Positions 9,986 through 19,662 of a stretch of 64,000 nucleotides of DNA are shown here, one piece after another. The notes beneath the pieces were generated by a model that saw nothing but the letters and a program-made list of their open reading frames with translations, was not told the DNA's origin and ran no database searches. The stretch's first letter is position 1; every line of letters starts with the position of its first letter. Both the position numbers and the translations under genes were made by a program. Source of the stretch: CAVQYV01 sp963718295 [NCBI: uncultured Methylomirabilota bacterium] (lineage in GTDB: Bacteria; Methylomirabilota; Methylomirabilia; CAVQYV01); contig CAVQYV010000010.1 in the NCBI GenBank assembly GCA_963718295.1, positions 47,064 to 111,063 of the forward strand, given 5' to 3'.

Positions 9986-10283
9986 ATGAAATGCTCCATC
10001 CTCGTTTCTTCCATCGGTTTCATCCGATCCAAATTCAGAAGTTAGCCTTCCCATTCCTTTCAAAGGCTCTATTGTAAGGCGAAACGGGAGATTTGGCAAA
10101 GAAAATCTCTTATGAGTCTAAGCCTTGCTGTTGACTTGTAACCTCTGGTTCCAGTATGGTTGGACCCGACAGGATCTGAGTGATCCACTCCTGCTCCGGA
10201 GCGCCTCCGAGGTCTGCTGGCATCAGGGATATAGGGCTTGGGGCTCACCCGGGCGGGCGCAATGACAGAATCGAGGAGGAATC

Positions 10284-11324
10284 ATGACCCGAAATAGGCA
10301 GGTCTTAACGCTTGCTTTCGCCTTGGTCATAATCGCATTTGCAGCTGCTTTGGCCTTTTCCGAGGAAAGCGCTCCGGCATCGAAGCCGACTCGATCGGAA
10401 AAGGCTGCCCCCAGTCCTGCCCCTGGCACGGTCGCCACTGTAAATGGATCCAAAATCTCAGAAAAGGATCTTCGTTCAGCGATAGAGGCCATAAGGAGAG
10501 GTTCTCCCGGATCCTACCAGTCTCCCAGGGACGATCCAAAACTGCGCAAGTTAGCTCTGAACCAACTTATTGCCTACGAGTTGCTTTACCAGGATGCCAT
10601 CACCCTGGGGATCAAGGACATAGACAAGCGGGCCAACGATATGCTGGCGGATGCGGAGAGACAGGCCGGGTCCAAAGAAGAATTCAAGAAGCAGTTGGCC
10701 CAGGAGAAAATGACCATTGAACAGGCGCGCAGGAACATGAAGAAGAATCTCCTAATACAGGCCTACGTGGAGAAAAGGATCGTCCCCAGAATCAAGGTGA
10801 CCGAAAAGGAGATCCAGGCTTATTACCAGGGGAACAAAGACCGATTCAAGCACGACGAGCTGGTAGGGGCCCGCCACATCTTGATCGCAATTCCCAAAGA
10901 CGCGACCGAGCAACAGAAGGCGACGGCCCAAGAGAAGATCTCCTTGCTGCGCCAGGATTTAATAGGGGGCAAGGACTTCGCAAATCTGGCGAGGATCTAT
11001 TCGGATTGTCCCAGTAAGGATCGGGGCGGAGATCTGGGATATTTCTCCCAGGGAACCATGGTGCCCGAGTTTGAGAAGGTTGCATTCTCCCTGAAGGAGG
11101 GTGAGATCAGTGAAGTGGTACAAACCGCACACGGCTACCATCTGATCCAGGTCTATGGGAGAAAACCCGCCGGAACCTTGCCGCTGGGGGAAGTGACAGA
11201 CCAACTGGAAAAAGAACTGAGAGGCAAGAAGACCGGCGAGGCGGTGAACGCAAGGGTCCAAAGCTTAGCAAAAAAGGCAAAGATCGAGATTCTGGACCAG
11301 AAGGCCGGTGGCAAAGAGAGGTAA
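10284..11324 (+). CDS. Second SurA/PpiC-type peptidyl-prolyl isomerase (paralog)
   Basis: 346 residues, ATG preceded by GAGGAGG. The layout is the same as the 2372-3409 protein: N-terminal export signal (hydrophobic residues 6-22, ending AFSEESA), SurA-N-like helices ('ATVNGSKISEKDL', 'LALNQLIAYELLYQD') and a parvulin domain ('GARHILIAIPKDATEQQ', 'CPSKDRGGDLGYFSQGTMVPEFE', 'GYHLIQVYGRKPAG'). Long stretches of the rotamase are identical in the two proteins, pointing to duplication within this lineage. A possible promoter TTGACT-18-TATGGT lies at 10131-10160. No operon partner is visible. Confidence 0.9.
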   Translation: MTRNRQVLTLAFALVIIAFAAALAFSEESAPASKPTRSEKAAPSPAPGTVATVNGSKISEKDLRSAIEAIRRGSPGSYQSPRDDPKLRKLALNQLIAYELLYQDAITLGIKDIDKRANDMLADAERQAGSKEEFKKQLAQEKMTIEQARRNMKKNLLIQAYVEKRIVPRIKVTEKEIQAYYQGNKDRFKHDELVGARHILIAIPKDATEQQKATAQEKISLLRQDLIGGKDFANLARIYSDCPSKDRGGDLGYFSQGTMVPEFEKVAFSLKEGEISEVVQTAHGYHLIQVYGRKPAGTLPLGEVTDQLEKELRGKKTGEAVNARVQSLAKKAKIEILDQKAGGKER

Positions 11325-11381
11325 GCGACCGGAATCATTGCTGCCTGTTCTTTCTAATGAATCATGAAGCGTTCCAGTTCA

Positions 11382-12335
11382 TTAGCCAATGGATTCCTTG
11401 GGAAACTCGACTCCCGCCGTGTAGAATAAGGGCATCTCCGGGATCATCTGATAGATGTGGACCTTGACGCCCGGGTTTACTGCAATCTGAAGATAAGCAT
11501 CCCGCTGACTCATCTGATGCTCCTCCACCAGCCATTCCATCAGAAGGAAGGCCGCCTTCGTGACCGCATGTTCGAGAGGCCGGGAATTATAGAGAGCAAT
11601 CAGGCTGGTGGGTGTCTCGATCCGCGGATAGGGGATCTTCTTGCCTGGGATCACTTCCACCGAGAGGGTGACCTCGGCCCTGGTCTCCGCCGCCACCGAG
11701 GAGAACTCGGTATCCCCCTGGCAGGCATGCACATCCCCGACGAAGAGAAGCCCCCCTTCATTCTGGCTGTTCACGAAAAAGGTGTTCCCGGGTTTCACGT
11801 CCTGGCAATCGAGATTTCCTCCTCCGATCCCCTGCCCATAGATGCTGGTAAGGACTTCTCGCTCGGGGGCTACCGCGATCGTTCCTATGAAAGGGGCAGC
11901 CGCCCAGGAGATCCTTTCGTTGAACCAGATCCTCCCATCCCTCATCGTGCCGCTTGGCCCGGGTTGGTGGCGCAGCACATGCGTCCAGGGCACAGCGGCC
12001 TCGGACCACTTCAGGGTATCGTGCAGGGGCCCGCGGCGATCTGAGAAGGTATAGCTTTGATCCTCAGCCACTAAGATATCATCTATCTTGATAGCCAATA
12101 AATCACCCCGTCTCGCCCCTTCGATGAAGATCGGTCCGCCCACCGGATTGGCCGAAGGTGGCCAGGTATCGAGGAGCGGCCGGTCCAGAGGAGACTTCCC
12201 CTCCTCCCGCAGGTATCCGGAGGCGGCGTCTTCGGTCTCGACCACAAACTTCTCTCCGGGGGCCACTCGCAATTTGGGAGGCAGGGCACGATCAAAAACA
12301 TACACTTTGGCTTGGTCGCGAGGTATGCGCTTCAT
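11382..12335 (-). CDS. Acetamidase/formamidase family amidohydrolase
   Basis: 317 residues from the ATG at 12335, preceded by GAGGGGGA on the minus strand. The start at 12587 belongs to unrelated leader sequence. Matches the FmdA/AmdA fold: 'NPVGGPIFIEGARRGDLLAIKIDDI', 'HHQPGPSG'-like, 'GGGNLDCQDVKPGNTFF' and 'VGDVHACQGDTEF' are the recognisable family segments. Family members release ammonia from short-chain amides such as formamide or acetamide. No transporter or urease-like neighbour helps to narrow the substrate. Confidence 0.88.
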   Translation of the reverse strand: MKRIPRDQAKVYVFDRALPPKLRVAPGEKFVVETEDAASGYLREEGKSPLDRPLLDTWPPSANPVGGPIFIEGARRGDLLAIKIDDILVAEDQSYTFSDRRGPLHDTLKWSEAAVPWTHVLRHQPGPSGTMRDGRIWFNERISWAAAPFIGTIAVAPEREVLTSIYGQGIGGGNLDCQDVKPGNTFFVNSQNEGGLLFVGDVHACQGDTEFSSVAAETRAEVTLSVEVIPGKKIPYPRIETPTSLIALYNSRPLEHAVTKAAFLLMEWLVEEHQMSQRDAYLQIAVNPGVKVHIYQMIPEMPLFYTAGVEFPKESIG

Positions 12336-12646
12336 GTAGTTCCCCCTCTCATGAAATGAGTCTGTGCATGGGTATACATGATGTGCGGGGTTCAAATCAA
12401 CCCCCTTTCTGTGACAGCCAAGCGTCTCTTCCGGATTGCAGCTGCCCCAGATTCCGAAATCAACGAGCTCTGCCGCGGGGGAGTTCCAGCAGGAAATGCC
12501 AATATAGAGTTGACAAAGATGCGCAAAAAAAGTAAATAACCCATCTGGAAGCTGCTGGCGGCAAGCTGCGAGGATTGTGCTCGCCATGCATTCCAGATTC
12601 GATCTGAGCCCACGCCACTATGGGCGCCTTACGAAAGGAGACGACC

Positions 12647-13405
12647 ATGAATTTAAGATTTGAACCCGTGAAAAGGATGGCAGTAGTGCTCGGGATCCTC
12701 CTCGCCGTTCTTCAAATGGCCTCAGGGGCCTTCGCGCAGGAAGGACAGAAGAAAAAGTGGAGCGATCAGGCAGAGTTTACCTTCGTGGATACCGGGGGAA
12801 ACACCGATGTAACCACGATCGCCGGTAAGAATACCCTGAAATATGATTTTACGGACAAGTGGATCGCTTCGTGGGTTATTGGTGCGCTATACGGCAAGGA
12901 CCATGGGGTGAGGACGGCGGAGAGATATTATTCCGATCTCAGGCTGGACTACCTGTACACGGATCGGCTCTATTTCTACGGCCTCGCAGGGTGGATGAAG
13001 GATACCTTTGCCGGCATCGATAATCGCTACTATGGCGGGCCCGGAGCCGGCTATAAGTTCGTGACCGGACCGAGGCACTTCCTGCTTGGTGAGCTGGGGC
13101 TGAATTACGCCAAGGAGGATTACACCGATGGCACTGATAATGACTTCCTCCAGGGCCGGGCTTTTGGCCAATATATCTGGGCTTTTACGGATAAGACCCG
13201 GTTTAGCCAGGACCTCGAGTTCCTCTATGATTTCTCCGATTCGGAAAACTACGGCATCAATTCGATCACGGCACTTACCACTGCCCTGAACAGTTTCCTC
13301 TCCCTGAAGGCCAGTTATGCGATAAGGTACGATAATGAACCGGTGCCCGACAATCTGAGAAAGACGGACACCATTCTTGCGATCGCACTGGTAGTAAACT
13401 ATTAG
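12647..13405 (+). CDS. DUF481 outer-membrane beta-barrel protein (YdiY-like)
   Basis: 252 residues. The ATG at 12647 follows GAAAGGAG with good spacing. The signal peptide ends at ASGAFA-QEG (about residue 33). The mature part has DUF481 features: 'WSDQAEFTFVDTGGNTDVTTIAGKN' near its start, alternating aromatic strands ('DYLYTDRLYFYGLAGW') and a terminal aromatic-rich strand. These proteins are predicted outer-membrane barrels of unknown, possibly stress-related, function. Confidence 0.88.
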   Translation: MNLRFEPVKRMAVVLGILLAVLQMASGAFAQEGQKKKWSDQAEFTFVDTGGNTDVTTIAGKNTLKYDFTDKWIASWVIGALYGKDHGVRTAERYYSDLRLDYLYTDRLYFYGLAGWMKDTFAGIDNRYYGGPGAGYKFVTGPRHFLLGELGLNYAKEDYTDGTDNDFLQGRAFGQYIWAFTDKTRFSQDLEFLYDFSDSENYGINSITALTTALNSFLSLKASYAIRYDNEPVPDNLRKTDTILAIALVVNY

Positions 13406-13631
13406 GTATGGGGAGCGATTTGCCGGCCCGAGCGTCGCGAGTAATCCCATCCGAGTTGGCGGTTCAGAGAGCGGGCACAACCAGGACGTGAGAGGCAGGT
13501 TTTCGGCAAGGAGGGGTTGATTGGGCTTGAGGTGAGTTCAGGAGGGGTATGGGCTTAGTTAGCAGATCCCCAAAAGGGGGAACCTGAAATTAGGCCCTTG
13601 ATTTGCCAATGGAAGGAAAGGGTGATCTTAC

Positions 13632-14159
13632 ATGGAGCAATCGCCCCAAAGATTCTTCGATCCATCCATCATAAGGACCCTGATTCGGATGGAGGAGATC
13701 CAGTTTCGAGGGCAGGGGACATCGCCAGAGAAGCTGAGGGCCATCAAGAAGGGGCTTCTCACCTTTCATGATCTGGAGACCATGGCCGCCAATCTCTACA
13801 AATTTCAACTGACAAGGGGCCCCTCGGAGCTCAATCGTCAGCTGCTCGCTGCCATGTGCAACGAGATGACCCATATCGAGGACTTCCAGGTCAAGCTCTA
13901 TGAATACGGCTGGAGGCCGAACAAATTCCGCTGGGCCTTCTGGATTGTGGGTTTTGTCATCGGATTCGGTTCTCGTCTTTGCGGTCCCCGTTCCATTTTG
14001 AGGGCAGCCCGCTGGGTGGAAACCAAGGCCGTTCAGCACTATGGAGAACTGCTTCTATCCGTAGATTGGGATGAGGACACCCGAGCTGTCATAGAAAAGG
14101 ACCGATCGGACGAAATCGGGCATGTCAATCGATGGGATACGCTTCTGAAAACGATGTGA
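13632..14159 (+). CDS. COQ7-like ferritin-fold diiron protein
   Basis: 175 residues, ATG at 13632 with GGAAAGGG upstream. Recognisable diiron ligands: E in 'DLETMAANLYKF', the ExxH of 'CNEMTHIEDF', E in 'WVETKAVQHY' and the second ExxH in 'SDEIGHVNRW'. This arrangement matches the demethoxyubiquinone hydroxylase (COQ7/Cat5) branch of ferritin-like proteins. A short hydrophobic segment (WAFWIVGFVIGFG) would suit a monotopic membrane enzyme. Hydroxylation of a quinone precursor is possible but unproven, and no ubiquinone genes are adjacent. The protein may serve another oxidative role in an anaerobe. Confidence 0.75.
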   Translation: MEQSPQRFFDPSIIRTLIRMEEIQFRGQGTSPEKLRAIKKGLLTFHDLETMAANLYKFQLTRGPSELNRQLLAAMCNEMTHIEDFQVKLYEYGWRPNKFRWAFWIVGFVIGFGSRLCGPRSILRAARWVETKAVQHYGELLLSVDWDEDTRAVIEKDRSDEIGHVNRWDTLLKTM

Positions 14160-14201
14160 GAAAGCCCGTGCGATGGAGAGGGTGGGGGTGATATCATGCC
14201 T

Positions 14202-15215
14202 TCACGCTAACTTGGAACGCCGGACATAGTCAGCCGCCATCAAAATCGCCTCCTTCATGCTGACTGCGCTGGCTGTCCCCCTGCCTGCGATGTCGAAGGC
14301 AGTTCCATGATCCACCGAGGTCCGAAGGAAAGGCAGCCCCAGGGTGACAGAGATGGTCCGTTCGAAGTCGACCATCTTGGTGGCAATGTGGCCCTGGTCG
14401 TGGTAGAGAGACAAAACCGCACTGTATTGGCCCTGGAGGGCCTGGTGAAAGACCGAGTCCGCAGGTAGAGGGCCTACCACCGGGAAACCCAGACGCTGGG
14501 CCTCCTGGATGGCGGGCTCGATCTGGTAAACCTCCTCCTCTCCAAAAAGGCCGTGTTCGCCGCTGTGCGGGTTGAGACCCGCGACTGCCAAGCTCCCCTC
14601 CCTCACTCCGAGTTGGAGCAGGGCCTCCGAGCACCGTTGAATGTAGGATAGCAGCCGCTCCCTAGTGACCATCTCGCAGGCCTTGCCAAGGGATACATGC
14701 CGGGAGAGGAAGAAAACCCTCAGCGTGCGGACCTGGAACATGGTCAAAGGATCATGGCTTGCCGTGAGAGCCGCGAGAATCTCCGTGTGGCCGATGAAAT
14801 CCACCTCGGCCTCCTTGAGGGCCTCCTTATGGATGGGGCCCGTGGCGATCGCTTCCACCCGGCCGGAGGAGGCAAGCTCAACAGCCTTCTTGATGTATTC
14901 AAAGGCCGCCCGCCCACACATTGCCTGAACCGCTCCCATTTGCAGTGAATCCTGATCCACATTGCTCAGGTCCAGCAGGTTGATCGTTCCAGGCCTATAC
15001 GCTCCCTCCTCCGGGCCCGTGATAACCCTGATTTCTGCCTGAACGCCGTAGGATTTGGCAGTCTGCTTCATTACCCCCCAGTCACCGATTACCAGGGGTC
15101 TGGACGCGGCCACCACTCCCTGATCCTCCAGCGCCTTGAGGGCGATCTCCGGCCCGATTCCTGCCGGATCACCCATGGTAACTACTATGAGGGGCCTCTC
15201 TATCTTCCACTCCAC
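14202..15215 (-). CDS. pdxA: 4-hydroxythreonine-4-phosphate dehydrogenase
   Basis: 337 residues. The NAD-dependent enzyme of the DXP-dependent pyridoxal phosphate pathway oxidises 4-phosphohydroxy-L-threonine. The N-terminal '[16 protein letters not shown]' is diagnostic. The metal-binding histidines fall in 'FIGHTE', '[10 protein letters not shown]' and near '[12 protein letters not shown]'. Length matches the family (about 330). The upstream neighbour on the same strand is a small exported protein, 129 bp away, with a hairpin in the gap. PdxA-like homologs also act on other phosphorylated acids, but this sequence looks canonical. Confidence 0.94.
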   Translation of the reverse strand: MEWKIERPLIVVTMGDPAGIGPEIALKALEDQGVVAASRPLVIGDWGVMKQTAKSYGVQAEIRVITGPEEGAYRPGTINLLDLSNVDQDSLQMGAVQAMCGRAAFEYIKKAVELASSGRVEAIATGPIHKEALKEAEVDFIGHTEILAALTASHDPLTMFQVRTLRVFFLSRHVSLGKACEMVTRERLLSYIQRCSEALLQLGVREGSLAVAGLNPHSGEHGLFGEEEVYQIEPAIQEAQRLGFPVVGPLPADSVFHQALQGQYSAVLSLYHDQGHIATKMVDFERTISVTLGLPFLRTSVDHGTAFDIAGRGTASAVSMKEAILMAADYVRRSKLA

Positions 15216-15257
15216 GGATTGGGGAACGTTCTCATTTTCCTCATCCCTGTGAAATCA

Positions 15258-15282
15258 CGACCCGCCCGTTCCGGATGGGTCG
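15258..15282. other. Hairpin in the pdxA upstream gap, inside a tRNA-like stretch
   Basis: CGACCC-GC-CCG-TTC-CGG-AT-GGGTCG folds into a 6+3 bp stem with a 2x2 internal loop. It could end the transcript of the small exported protein upstream. On the minus strand, 15230-15306 also has a tRNA-like D-arm (GTAGCTCCATGGCAGAGC). The acceptor and T arms do not pair and position 33 is not T, so I do not call a tRNA. Confidence 0.35.
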
Positions 15283-15344
15283 CTCTGCCATGGAGCTACT
15301 TCGCCTCGAAAAGCAAGAGAAAACACCAACGCCGGATTTCCCCT

Positions 15345-15851
15345 TCAAAATTTCAACTCCAGGCTGAAAACTATGCTTTGGTCCTGGATGAAGGGCTCAT
15401 CTCTATCCGGCTTCATGGTCTGCGTCTCTGAAGCATCTTTGGAAAACAGATCATGGATCATATCGGGGTCGATGGTTCTCGTCACCACCCCTATCTGGGT
15501 ATTCAGACTGAAGGTGTATTTCTCACGCAACGTGTAGATCTCCTGGCTGTTCTGTAACCGAACGGAGTATCTGGCCTCCTGCTTCGGGTCCGCTAACGGG
15601 CCTTCGGCTTTGATTTTTTCCAGGGTGATGGATTTTATGTATTGGAAGGGAATCGTCTTGTCTTGATGATCTTGGGAAGAAACCGCGATCTCCTTCGGAG
15701 CAGAACGCAAGTATCCCTCCCATTTCCCTCCTTGGGCATCCTGCATCACCGCCAGGAGATTCGGCGTCTCCTTTGCTTCTCCAGTTTGACCCAGGACAGT
15801 TGAATGAAAGAGACATAACATCACAGCCAATAGGAAAAGCTTCCCCCTCAT
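15345..15851 (-). CDS. Small exported protein of unknown function
   Basis: 168 residues from the ATG at 15851, preceded by GGAGGTAA (spacing about 8). A longer frame upstream is not needed. A clear signal peptide (MRGKLFLLAVMLCLFHSTVLGQ) leaves a mature domain of about 145 residues with alternating short strands ('EGYLRSAPKEIAVSS', 'IPFQYIKSITLEKI', 'YSVRLQNSQEIYTL'). The composition is compatible with a small beta-sandwich. I do not recognise a family. It precedes pdxA on the same strand. Confidence 0.7.
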   Translation of the reverse strand: MRGKLFLLAVMLCLFHSTVLGQTGEAKETPNLLAVMQDAQGGKWEGYLRSAPKEIAVSSQDHQDKTIPFQYIKSITLEKIKAEGPLADPKQEARYSVRLQNSQEIYTLREKYTFSLNTQIGVVTRTIDPDMIHDLFSKDASETQTMKPDRDEPFIQDQSIVFSLELKF

Positions 15852-15980
15852 CAGAAAATTACCTCCTTCGGCCTCTGGGGCAATACACCCTGAATCCTGT
15901 GGGCCTGTCATTGATTCAGGAGAGAAGATATCGCAACTGGTATTGGCAAGAGGCACTCTTGGGCCGGATCCCCGAGCCGG

Positions 15981-17280
15981 CTAACGCCCTCGCTCTTCCC
16001 ATGTCGGCATGGGCCAGATGACCCTGGCTCTTGCAGGTCGGGCGCTCACGGGATAGAGAGGAATCTTCTCCCCCTTCTGGTTCTGGGTGATCATCCCATG
16101 GGAAAAGGTATTCTGACCCTGCCCATCGAACTTGATGCGGCTGAGGCCGCGAATGAGGGCCGGGCAGAAGACTTTGCCACCTGACTTTCTTTCGATTCGT
16201 TTGCAGCCCTTGGCCGTGATGTCAGTGGCCGCTATGGCATCCCGAATCTTGTCCCGGTTGCTCGATCCGGCGCGCTCCAGAATGTCTTTCACCAGGTACA
16301 TCGAAGCGTATCCGACGGCGGTATAGGCGTTGAGTCCATAGCCCAGCCTGGCCCTGACCTTCTCGTTGAGTTCCGGGTACCAGGGTTTTTGGGACGCCGC
16401 GATGTCCCAGTCGTCCTGCACGAACATATACTCTACTGCCTTCTGCGGGACCGCCTTGTAGAAAGCTGGATCCTCCGTCCCCGCTCCCACGGACCAGAGT
16501 CCATAAGGCAAGTAGAGCTTCTGTTCCATCTGTTGCTTGTTGAACAGGATATGATCGGGGGTATAGGAGGCGACGAGGAGGAGATCCGGCTTGGCTGCCT
16601 TGATCTTCAGGATCTGAGGGGTGAAGTCGGCAATTCCCGACACATAGGATTCCTCTAAGGCCAGCTTGCAGCCCATCTCCGGAAAGAACTTCTTGGCAAA
16701 TTGGGCCGAGGAGCGGCCCCAGTCCGTCCCCTCGTAAAGCAGTGCGAAAGTCTTGGGCTTCTTCCCCGTTTCCTCCGAGAACTGCTTCGCGGCGGAATAC
16801 ATCTCTTTCAGGTCGTAGCTGGCCTTGTTGCAAACCCGGAAGACATACTTGAAGCCCCGCTCCGTGATCTCATCCTTGACCGCCTGGTTCACAATCCAGG
16901 GGCATTTGTACCTTTCGGCGATCTCGGTGGAGGGGAAGGTAACCCCGCTCTGGTAAGAGCCCAGGAGGATGGAGACCTTCTCCCGGGTGATCAGACGTTC
17001 CGTTTCGGCGGCCCCACCATCCGGAGTGCTCTTGCTATCGCCGAACACCAATCTGATCTTGGCTCCGCCCATGGAAGAGATCCCGCCTGCCGCATTGATC
17101 TCCTCTACGGCGATTTCATCTCCCGTCCGGATCTGTAATCCCCCGGTGGCAGCTATGCCCGACAAGAGGGAGGATTTCGCCAATGACCACTTCTTCAGCA
17201 GCCCTGGCGATAGCCGGACCCAAGGGCATCAGGCACACCACGAAGACAAACGCCAAAAGCAGATAGGCTGATTCTCTCAT
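15981..17280 (-). CDS. Branched-chain amino-acid-type ABC transporter substrate-binding protein, single-base frameshift near N-terminus
   Basis: Periplasmic LivK-like receptor (Peripla_BP_6). A good start is the ATG at 17280 (GAGGAGAGG upstream), which encodes a signal peptide (MRESAYLLLAFVFVV..AIARAAEE) and the mature start VVIGEILPL. The frame then shifts by one base at about 17163. Removing that base restores GEILPLSGIAATGG, the usual opening of this family. The rest (from 17183 down) is open and contains 'GSYQSGVTFPSTEIAERY', 'YEGTDWGRSSAQFAKKFF' and 'SYTPDHILF'. Either a sequence error or a recent null allele. No permease or ATPase genes are adjacent, so it is an orphan receptor here. 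Confidence 0.82.
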
Positions 17281-17305
17281 ATTCCTCTCCTCTTGTGGCA
17301 GTCAG

Positions 17306-17330
17306 GGGGTCAAGTCTTGCTTATTGACAA
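17306..17330 (-). repeat. REP-like 25-bp motif, family B (copy 1)
   Basis: On the minus strand reads TTGTCAATAAGCAAGACT then TGACCCC. It matches the motif at 19663, 27198, 28835 and 62876 with a few substitutions. It lies between the ABC receptor and msrAB. Confidence 0.55.
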
Positions 17331-17421
17331 TCCTTGGAGTGCCGGGAACCATCCAAGAGTGGTAGAGGCAAGGCAATTCCTGCCGTCCGCGGTCCCTCCT
17401 GACGATGAAGGTTGCATGCGT

Positions 17422-18528
17422 TCAGTGCTTGTCTTCGAAAAGCTTCAAGTACTGCCCGTAACCTTCCTTCACCAAATCCTCTTGGGGAATGAACCTCAGG
17501 GCCGCAGAATTCATGCAATAGCGCAGCCCTGTGGGCCGTGGCCCATCGGGAAAGACATGGCCGAGGTGGGAGTCCCCATACTTGCTTCTCACTTCGGTAC
17601 GGGTCAAAAGGTGGCTTACATCTTCCTTCTCCACAATGTGGCCCGGCTCCAGAGGGCGGGTGAAACTCGGCCATCCTGTTCCGGAGTCATATTTGTCCAG
17701 GGAGCTGAATAGAGGTTCTCCAGACACGATATCGACAAAGATCCCCTCCCTCTTGTCGTCCCAGTATTCATTTTGAAATGGGGATTCCGTGCCCATCCTT
17801 TGAGTAACCTCATACTGGAGAGGCGTCAGCTGACTCTTCAGGATTGCGTCATCCGGTTTCTGATAGGTCTTCTCCCCCCTGGTGGTCGATCCCCCGCTCC
17901 CCCTACCCCAGAATTCATCCAGGAAGTGGTCGCGCCCCGATCCGTCTCTATAGGATTTGTATCGAAGAGGGCTCTTCCGGTGGAAGTCCTGATGATAGTC
18001 CTCTGCTTCGTAGAATGCGGTCAAGGGCCTGATTTCCGTAGCCACGGGCCTTGGCAAGTGTCCAGACCTGTTCAGTGCTTCCCTGGATTGTTCCGCCAGC
18101 CGCCTTTGTTCATCGTCGTGATAGAAGATGGCAGTCCGATATTGAGGTCCGCGATCCACGAATTGCCCCTCGGGATCCATAGGATTGATATGCAGCCAGA
18201 ATGCCTGGAGCAGATCTTCATAGCTGATCCGAGATGGATCGTAATGGACCTGAATCGCCTCCCAATGACCCGTCTTCCCGGATGAAACCTCTTCGTAGGT
18301 AGGATTCTCCTTTTGCCCTCCCGTATAGCCTGAAACCACCTTGAGGACGCCAGGCAATTTCTCGAAGTCGGCCTCCGTGCACCAAAAACAGCCACCAGCA
18401 AATGTGGCCTTACGAATCGTCGCACTCTCCCCCCTGTCCATCTCAATGCTCCCATCCAGGCCCTGACCCGATCCTTGGCAACTTCCAATCGTCAGAGCCA
18501 GCATAGATATGAAAAAGAGCCTCTTCAC
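17422..18528 (-). CDS. msrAB: Bifunctional peptide methionine sulfoxide reductase MsrA-MsrB, lipoprotein
   Basis: 368 residues from a GTG at 18528, chosen because GGGAGGGAGAGG lies just upstream and the product then starts with a clean lipoprotein signal ([17 protein letters not shown], lipidated Cys17). An ATG at 18558 is the alternative. The MsrA domain (about 40-200) has catalytic Cys47 in GGCFWC. The MsrB domain (about 225-360) has GTGWPSF and the catalytic Cys in '[11 protein letters not shown]'. Together they reduce both S- and R-methionine sulfoxide. Lipidation implies a periplasmic, membrane-tethered repair enzyme needing an external electron donor, which is not encoded nearby. Confidence 0.93.
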   Translation of the reverse strand: MKRLFFISMLALTIGSCQGSGQGLDGSIEMDRGESATIRKATFAGGCFWCTEADFEKLPGVLKVVSGYTGGQKENPTYEEVSSGKTGHWEAIQVHYDPSRISYEDLLQAFWLHINPMDPEGQFVDRGPQYRTAIFYHDDEQRRLAEQSREALNRSGHLPRPVATEIRPLTAFYEAEDYHQDFHRKSPLRYKSYRDGSGRDHFLDEFWGRGSGGSTTRGEKTYQKPDDAILKSQLTPLQYEVTQRMGTESPFQNEYWDDKREGIFVDIVSGEPLFSSLDKYDSGTGWPSFTRPLEPGHIVEKEDVSHLLTRTEVRSKYGDSHLGHVFPDGPRPTGLRYCMNSAALRFIPQEDLVKEGYGQYLKLFEDKH

Positions 18529-18782
18529 GCAACCTCTCCCTCCCCTTGTCCTTTTCATGGTTTGAACCTGTCCCCAAAGGTGTTCCGCATGATGGTTTCT
18601 CGTGCTCCTGTCTCTTAGATGAATGGGGCCAGCACGCGATTCTTCGCAGCCAGTTGGGACAAGATGGCAGCAACCGGGAGGAGGCGGGCGTTGGCTCATG
18701 GCAGGCTGTTGAAAAACAGGGCAAAAAGGCGGCAGGGCGTGGAACTGAGTGTCGCAGATCAGGAGCCGCTTTTCGGCATTCC

Positions 18783-19634
18783 CTATCTTTTCTCACTGAT
18801 CATGCGACTGATGGTAGAATAATGAAGACCCAGGTGATCAGCGACCTCCCTCTGACTATACCCATATTTCTCCACCGCCTTCCTGGTCTGGTCGTCCCTT
18901 CTTTTCTTCTCTGCCAAAATCTCCCTTGAGAACAGATCCTTCAGGTTCGGTCGGCCGAGATACCTCTGCTCCTTCGGGATCTTCCTTGCCTTCTCGGGTT
19001 TTTCCAGATGGCCCAGGATGCGATCGACGAAGTCCTCCTGACCGAGGAGACTCTGGCCTTTCACCTGATCCCAGATCGATTGTTCGCCGATCCCTTCTCG
19101 AACGAATTCCCTGTACCCCTTCTGGGAGGAAGTCCGCTTGGACCCGAAGCGTCCCAAGACCTCCTCCAGGGTCAGGCAGAGATGGGGCTTCTCCCGGCCC
19201 GCGGCCGCCCGATAGCTGCTCCATCGCCATTCACTGGGGTCTTGGGCCAGCATGGCCCTTACCGGATTCAGCACCACATAACGGCAGGCCTCCAAGAAGT
19301 GGCTCTCCTTTTGTACCAGGATGGCCTTGTATCGGCCCTGAAAGAGATGTCCCACACTTTGATGCCTCTGGTTGAAATGCTGGGTGTAGACCCCATTGAG
19401 CTGCCTCATTCCGAGGGAAAGATTCCCCTCCGGGGTCTCGGTGATCAAGTGATAGTGATTGTCCATCAGGCAGTAGGCGTGACAGAGCCAATGGTACCGT
19501 TGATTGACCTTGCTGAGGAGATTCAGAAAGGCCACGCGATCCTGGTTGTCCCGGAAGATAGGATTCTTGGCATTTCCGCGAGAGGTAAGATGGTAGAGGG
19601 CTCCCTCGTACTGGATCCGCAAAGGTCTGGCCAT
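18783..19634 (-). mobile_element. REP-associated tyrosine transposase (RAYT, Y1_Tnp family)
   Basis: 283 residues, MARPLRIQYEGALYHLTSRGN start. The HUH motif is HYHL in 'CLMDNHYHLITETP' and the catalytic Tyr should be in 'VYTQHFNQRH'. 'GHLFQGRYKAILV' and 'RYVVLNPVRAM' are further family hallmarks. The C-terminus carries a helix-turn-helix (YSQREVADHLGLHYSTISRM). RAYTs are single-copy, IS200-related enzymes thought to mobilise REP palindromes. A 25-bp family-B motif lies about 29 bp upstream of the start, which fits that role. The gene is intact. Confidence 0.92.
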
Positions 19635-19662
19635 ACCAGAATGTTATCTCATCCTGGGGCGG

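Noticed and set aside
15230-15306. A tRNA gene on the minus strand
   Set aside because: Only the D-arm fits; acceptor and T stems do not pair and position 33 is not T.
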